Both the position numbers and the translations under genes were made by a program. A DNA stretch of 24,223 nucleotides from CAZPRY01 sp964589175 (GTDB lineage Bacteria; Fidelibacterota; UBA2242): the NCBI GenBank assembly GCA_964589175.1, contig CAZPRY010000056.1, positions 1 through 24,223 on the forward strand, written 5' to 3'. Below the pieces are notes generated by a model. It did not search any database and was not told the origin of the DNA. It saw nothing but the letters and a program-made list of their open reading frames with translations. The stretch's first letter is position 1. Every line of letters starts with the position of its first letter. Of the stretch, positions 21,976 through 24,223 are shown piece by piece.

Positions 21976-22130
21976 AATTTACCGGATAAACTCATGCCAA
22001 TCGCGATGGTTTCGGTTCCGCTGAAAATATAGGAATTCTTTACGTTTTTTAGCAGTGATGTTTTTAGGGTGGCTTGCCGGGGAAGGATGGCAGACACGGA
22101 GAACAAACACTCTTGTTTGTTTATAATTTT

Positions 22131-22190
22131 CTCGCTCCGGAGCTCAACGCCGGAGCGGGGGAAGATGCAATCAGGAGTGATTGCATTACG
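22131..22190 (+). repeat. 60-nt palindromic interspersed repeat, copy A
   Basis: First of three gap-free alignable copies in the window. It has two hairpins: GCTCCGG (22134-22140) / CCGGAGC (22150-22156) and the 9-bp perfect stem ATGCAATCA (22165-22173) / TGATTGCAT (22178-22186) with loop GGAG, ending in TACG. Same orientation as copies B and C. Non-coding, REP-like. Confidence 0.85.
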
Positions 22191-22225
22191 ATGATGGTTT
22201 CATGACAATTGTGTACCGTCTACCC

Positions 22226-22248
22226 GGGCGTACGCAAGAGGTGCGCCC
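22226..22248. repeat. Short GC-rich inverted repeat
   Basis: GGGCG (22226-22230) and CGCCC (22244-22248) flank a 13-base centre, inside a larger GGGCGTACGCAAGAGGTGCG-type sequence bordered by TAC/CTA. It resembles small dispersed palindromes seen between genes in many uncultured bacteria; a single copy in this window, so the repeat status is inference. Confidence 0.4.
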
Positions 22249-22306
22249 CTACGAATAGAAAAGAAAACAAGGAATGCAATGAACTTTTTCATGTTACCTC
22301 CGTTTT

Positions 22307-23596
22307 TTAATTCCTTCTTCCCATCATCATAACCGCCTGCGATCCTGTGGTTCCGACCGCGACGATCAGATCGCCGGATACGGCAATCGCCTTGAAATGA
22401 CCCTGGTTTGTCAGTTCCTTGTAATAGTGCCAGTTGATACCGTTGTAATGCAAAATACTACCGTAACTACCGGCAAAAAAGATATCGTTGCTGCCGTTCC
22501 CGCGTACACTCTCCAGGTTGTACAATCCAACATTCTCGGGCCAGGGAATCTCGGACATTTCTCTGCCGTCATAGTAGTGTATTCTTACCCCGGCAATATA
22601 AACGTCGTTTGAAGCGGTGGCATATACACCGCGAAATCTTCCGCCGATTTGTTGATGAACTTTAATGCAGCCTTCATTATAGATATTGAATGTGGTTTCA
22701 CCTGTATGATCATCGTCTCCTACCAGATAGAGCAGTGATTCCGACAGACCATAGATATCCATAATATACAAACTCGTTCCGGTGGCAATTTTAAGCCAAG
22801 CAGTTCCATTGAAATGGATACAGAATCCCTGGCTTCCGGCAAAAAACATATTTTGACCGGACAAACCCCAACAACATAAAATCGCCTTCGAATCGATTCC
22901 CATTTCCGTCAAGTGATATAGTTGCCATGAAATACCATTCCAATGTATTGGATAACATGCATTAGCCCAAATATCGTTTGGAGTGAAAGCGAAAACACTT
23001 GATAATGGTTCGGAGACCATACGCCCCCTGTAAAATGTTTCGATACTTTTCGATGACCAATCAGTGCCATTCCAGTGCATGGCATTATAGGTTGAATCAA
23101 AGGTGTTGATATAGCCGACAGCCCAGATGTTGACTTCATCAATAATAAATACATCAGTCAATGAGCTGCTATATCCGCCCGTTTTTAAGATTGTCCATTC
23201 TACCTCATGGCGAGTAGTATCCAGAGTTTGGACCGTGACGGCCTTGGAGGACAGGACCCGCTTACCGTCTTTCTCCAGGTGCAGCCGGTAACTACAGGCG
23301 GTGGCGGGCGGGGCGGAGTTGTCGGCCAGGAGCGTATCGGAGCCGCTCAGCCGGGTACGTAGAATCTCTTCGCCGTTGCGTTCCAGAACGATGTCTTTCA
23401 GATGCAGGCTATCGGAGATACTGACCTGTAAGCGCACCCGGGTCGCGCAGACGAATTCCGGCGTGAGCGTGATGTCGAAGTCCCAGGATTCCGGTTCCGT
23501 CGGCCCGCAGTGAAGGGCAAATGCCAGGATCGATAGCAATCCCGTTAGGACTTTTCGGTCCGCGAAGTTGAGGAAAAGACTGGTTTTACAAATCAT
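22307..23596 (-). CDS. Exported beta-propeller protein, putative lipoprotein
   Basis: A 429-aa protein of unknown function. The ATG at 23596 is preferred; an upstream in-frame TTG at 23656 would place 20 extra residues before the signal. A hydrophobic segment (KVLTGLLSILAFALHC, Cys30) looks like a lipoprotein signal, but the lipobox (ALHC, His at -1) is poor. Residues ~35-125 resemble an Ig-like domain. Residues ~130-429 contain at least five propeller-blade repeats of the type NDIWA...IHWNGISW, NMFFAGSQGFCIHFNGTAW and NDIFFAGSYGSILHYNGINWHY, ending in a Met run. Such proteins are common surface lipoproteins in Bacteroidota/Calditrichota-type genomes. The gene looks more AT-rich than the aro genes and is bracketed by copies of a dispersed repeat. 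Confidence 0.7.
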   Translation of the reverse strand: MICKTSLFLNFADRKVLTGLLSILAFALHCGPTEPESWDFDITLTPEFVCATRVRLQVSISDSLHLKDIVLERNGEEILRTRLSGSDTLLADNSAPPATACSYRLHLEKDGKRVLSSKAVTVQTLDTTRHEVEWTILKTGGYSSSLTDVFIIDEVNIWAVGYINTFDSTYNAMHWNGTDWSSKSIETFYRGRMVSEPLSSVFAFTPNDIWANACYPIHWNGISWQLYHLTEMGIDSKAILCCWGLSGQNMFFAGSQGFCIHFNGTAWLKIATGTSLYIMDIYGLSESLLYLVGDDDHTGETTFNIYNEGCIKVHQQIGGRFRGVYATASNDVYIAGVRIHYYDGREMSEIPWPENVGLYNLESVRGNGSNDIFFAGSYGSILHYNGINWHYYKELTNQGHFKAIAVSGDLIVAVGTTGSQAVMMMGRRN

Positions 23597-23730
23597 TTGC
23601 AGTCTTTCTATGTGTAGTTTCTGGGTAAAATTAGACAATAACCGCGCCACTTTCAAACCAATTGGATAAAAAACAATGGCTTATATAAATGGGTAGAATG
23701 TTGGGGATTTTGAGGGCACCTGTCCTTATA

Positions 23731-23790
23731 GGCGCTCCCGTGCTCAGCGCCGGAGTGGGGGAAGATGCAATCAGGAGTGATTGCATTACG
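23731..23790 (+). repeat. 60-nt palindromic interspersed repeat, copy B
   Basis: Aligns without gaps to copy A. The 9-bp stem is identical (ATGCAATCA 23765-23773 / TGATTGCAT 23778-23786, loop GGAG). The first hairpin is weaker here (CTCCCG...CCGGAG). Upstream of the propeller gene, same orientation as A and C. Confidence 0.85.
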
Positions 23791-23821
23791 AAAACGGCTA
23801 GCCCTGTCAGGAGCAAGCAGA

Positions 23822-23896
23822 AAACCCGGTTTCATCCGGATGCATATATCTATTGATGATGGACAGAAACGCCTGCCCGTCGGGACAACCGGGTTT
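23822..23896. repeat. Inverted repeat with 10-bp arms
   Basis: AAACCCGGTT (23822-23831) and AACCGGGTTT (23887-23896) are exact reverse complements separated by 55 bases. It directly follows copy B and abuts a second palindromic unit, so it may be part of a composite mobile or REP-like element. Confidence 0.55.
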
Positions 23897-23907
23897 AGGA
23901 AGCGAGG

Positions 23908-23974
23908 AAACCAATTTAGCCCGCCTGAATGACGCAAGTCGGGCAGGTTCGGCTGCGCCGCCGGAAATTGGTTT
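23908..23974. repeat. Nested inverted repeat, long imperfect hairpin
   Basis: Outer arms AAACCAATTT (23908-23917) and AAATTGGTTT (23965-23974) are exact reverse complements. Inside, GCCCG (23919-23923) pairs with CGGGC (23940-23944). The nested, GC-rich centre within AT-rich arms is typical of a small palindromic mobile element or a cruciform-forming site. Confidence 0.6.
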
Positions 23975-23983
23975 TCGTTGATT

Positions 23984-24043
23984 CTCGCTTCGCTGCTCAG
24001 CGCTGGAGAGAGTGAAGATGCAATCAAGAGTGATTGCATTACG
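23984..24043 (+). repeat. 60-nt palindromic interspersed repeat, copy C
   Basis: Third copy, aligned gap-free to A and B, slightly more diverged (TGGAGAGAGT in place of CGGAGCGGGG). The 9-bp stem is kept exactly (ATGCAATCA 24018-24026 / TGATTGCAT 24031-24039), with loop AGAG instead of GGAG. Stem conservation with loop change suggests the structure matters. Confidence 0.85.
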
Positions 24044-24084
24044 GGGGAGTTCTTGCATCGAACCGGTAATTGTCGGGTAGTATA

Positions 24085-24100
24085 GGGGCTGTCTCAAAAG
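24085..24100 (+). repeat. IS-end-like sequence, copy 1
   Basis: GGGGCTGTCTCAAAAG, of the kind found as terminal inverted repeats of several transposon families (G-rich start, CTGTC, then CAAAA). A near-identical direct copy lies 87 bases downstream. No transposase is visible before the window ends, so this may be the edge of an element continuing to the right, or a solo end. Confidence 0.45.
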
Positions 24101-24171
24101 TCACGCTTTAACCCTGTTCAATCATACTTGAAGCAGCCAGGAATCCTCTCCCACCTTGACGCGATCCTTCT

Positions 24172-24187
24172 GGGGCTGTCCCAAAAG
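24172..24187 (+). repeat. IS-end-like sequence, copy 2
   Basis: GGGGCTGTCCCAAAAG differs from copy 1 at one base and is in the same orientation, 87 bases away. The window ends 36 bases later, so the inner part of any element cannot be inspected. Confidence 0.45.
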
Positions 24188-24223
24188 AATAGTATTTTGA
24201 GATAATCGATGTTTGAGCTAAAT

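Larger units (their letters stand above)
21976..22306. other. Repeat-bearing intergenic region upstream of lptD
   Basis: There is no gene in these 331 bases. Next to lptD, a TATATT box on the - strand (22031-22026) could be a -10 element, without a good -35. Further out are a hairpin with 8-bp arms AACAAACA (22102-22109) / TGTTTGTT (22114-22121), copy A of the 60-nt repeat (22131-22190), and a GC-rich inverted repeat (22226-22248). It also contains the 3' flank of the propeller lipoprotein gene; no Rho-independent terminator was seen for that gene. Confidence 0.6.
23597..24223. other. Repeat-rich non-coding right flank
   Basis: About 630 bases without a convincing gene. The small ORFs here are translations of the repeats in different frames. 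It contains copies B and C of the 60-nt repeat, two sets of long inverted repeats (23822-23896 and 23908-23974), and two direct copies of an IS-end-like sequence (24085 and 24172). The propeller gene must be transcribed from here, but no clear promoter was found. Confidence 0.6.

Noticed and set aside
22102..22121. AACAAACA/TGTTTGTT hairpin as a terminator
   Set aside because: The T-rich side points along the + strand, where no gene precedes it; for the - strand propeller gene it is followed by no T-tract.
23653..24097. Small - strand ORFs of 96 and 128 codons
   Set aside because: Both consist largely of translations of the 60-nt repeat copies and adjoining palindromes, with no ribosome-binding site or protein-like composition.
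1..24223. CRISPR arrays, tRNA/rRNA genes, phage or defence genes
   Set aside because: Looked for and not seen: no regularly spaced repeat-spacer units, no cloverleaf with a TTCRA-type loop noticed, no nuclease, helicase or phage structural motifs.

Overview
This looks like a chromosomal fragment from a Gram-negative (LPS-type, diderm) bacterium. The evidence is a full-length LptD outer-membrane LPS-assembly protein and several lipoproteins with lipoboxes. The gene styles (LPP20-type lipoprotein clusters, a fused AroD-AroE, a Thermotoga-type DAHP synthase, an OlsF-like fused acyltransferase, and propeller lipoproteins with 'NDIW..HWNG.SW' repeats) suggest the Bacteroidota/Calditrichota/KSB1-like part of the tree. 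That placement is inference from style, not a computed phylogeny.

Layout. (1) 1-3.6 kb, + strand: a cell-envelope cluster made of a short exported protein that looks broken at its 3' end, followed by three lipoproteins related to LPP20. A perfect 18-bp hairpin lies between the second and third, and a terminator closes the cluster at 3631-3660. (2) 3.7-4.5 kb, + strand: a PhzF-family isomerase, convergent with everything downstream. (3) 4.5-8.3 kb, - strand: a U32-family (RNA-hydroxylase type) protein, a LysE-type exporter and an OlsF-like O-/N-acyltransferase fusion. (4) 8.5-17.0 kb, - strand: an essentially complete shikimate pathway in transcription order aroF-aroB-aroA-aroK-aroDE-aroC-aminotransferase-tyrA, mostly with overlapping or near-touching genes. 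(5) 17.0-17.3 kb: an AT-rich leader region upstream of aroF containing a 25-codon ORF that ends in a run of Phe/Tyr codons. (6) 17.3-22.0 kb, - strand: lptD followed by an overlapping PfkB-type sugar kinase. (7) 22.0-24.2 kb: repeat-rich accessory DNA around one propeller lipoprotein gene. It has three copies of a 60-nt palindrome-bearing repeat, further long inverted repeats, and two copies of an IS-end-like sequence at the right edge.

How the genes work together. aroF through aroC supply all seven shikimate activities from PEP and erythrose-4-phosphate to chorismate. The aminotransferase and TyrA continue to tyrosine. No chorismate mutase or prephenate dehydratase is present, so prephenate formation must be encoded elsewhere. 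The U32 protein at the end of the same-strand run belongs to a family whose E. coli RNA-hydroxylating members depend on prephenate metabolism, which gives a possible functional reason for its position.

The most interesting candidates are the Tyr/Phe-rich leader ORF in front of aroF, the U32-shikimate linkage, the divergent S3P/PEP-site residues in AroA and the divergent Mg-site residue in AroK, the OlsF-like aminolipid synthase, and the repeat family that brackets the propeller gene.
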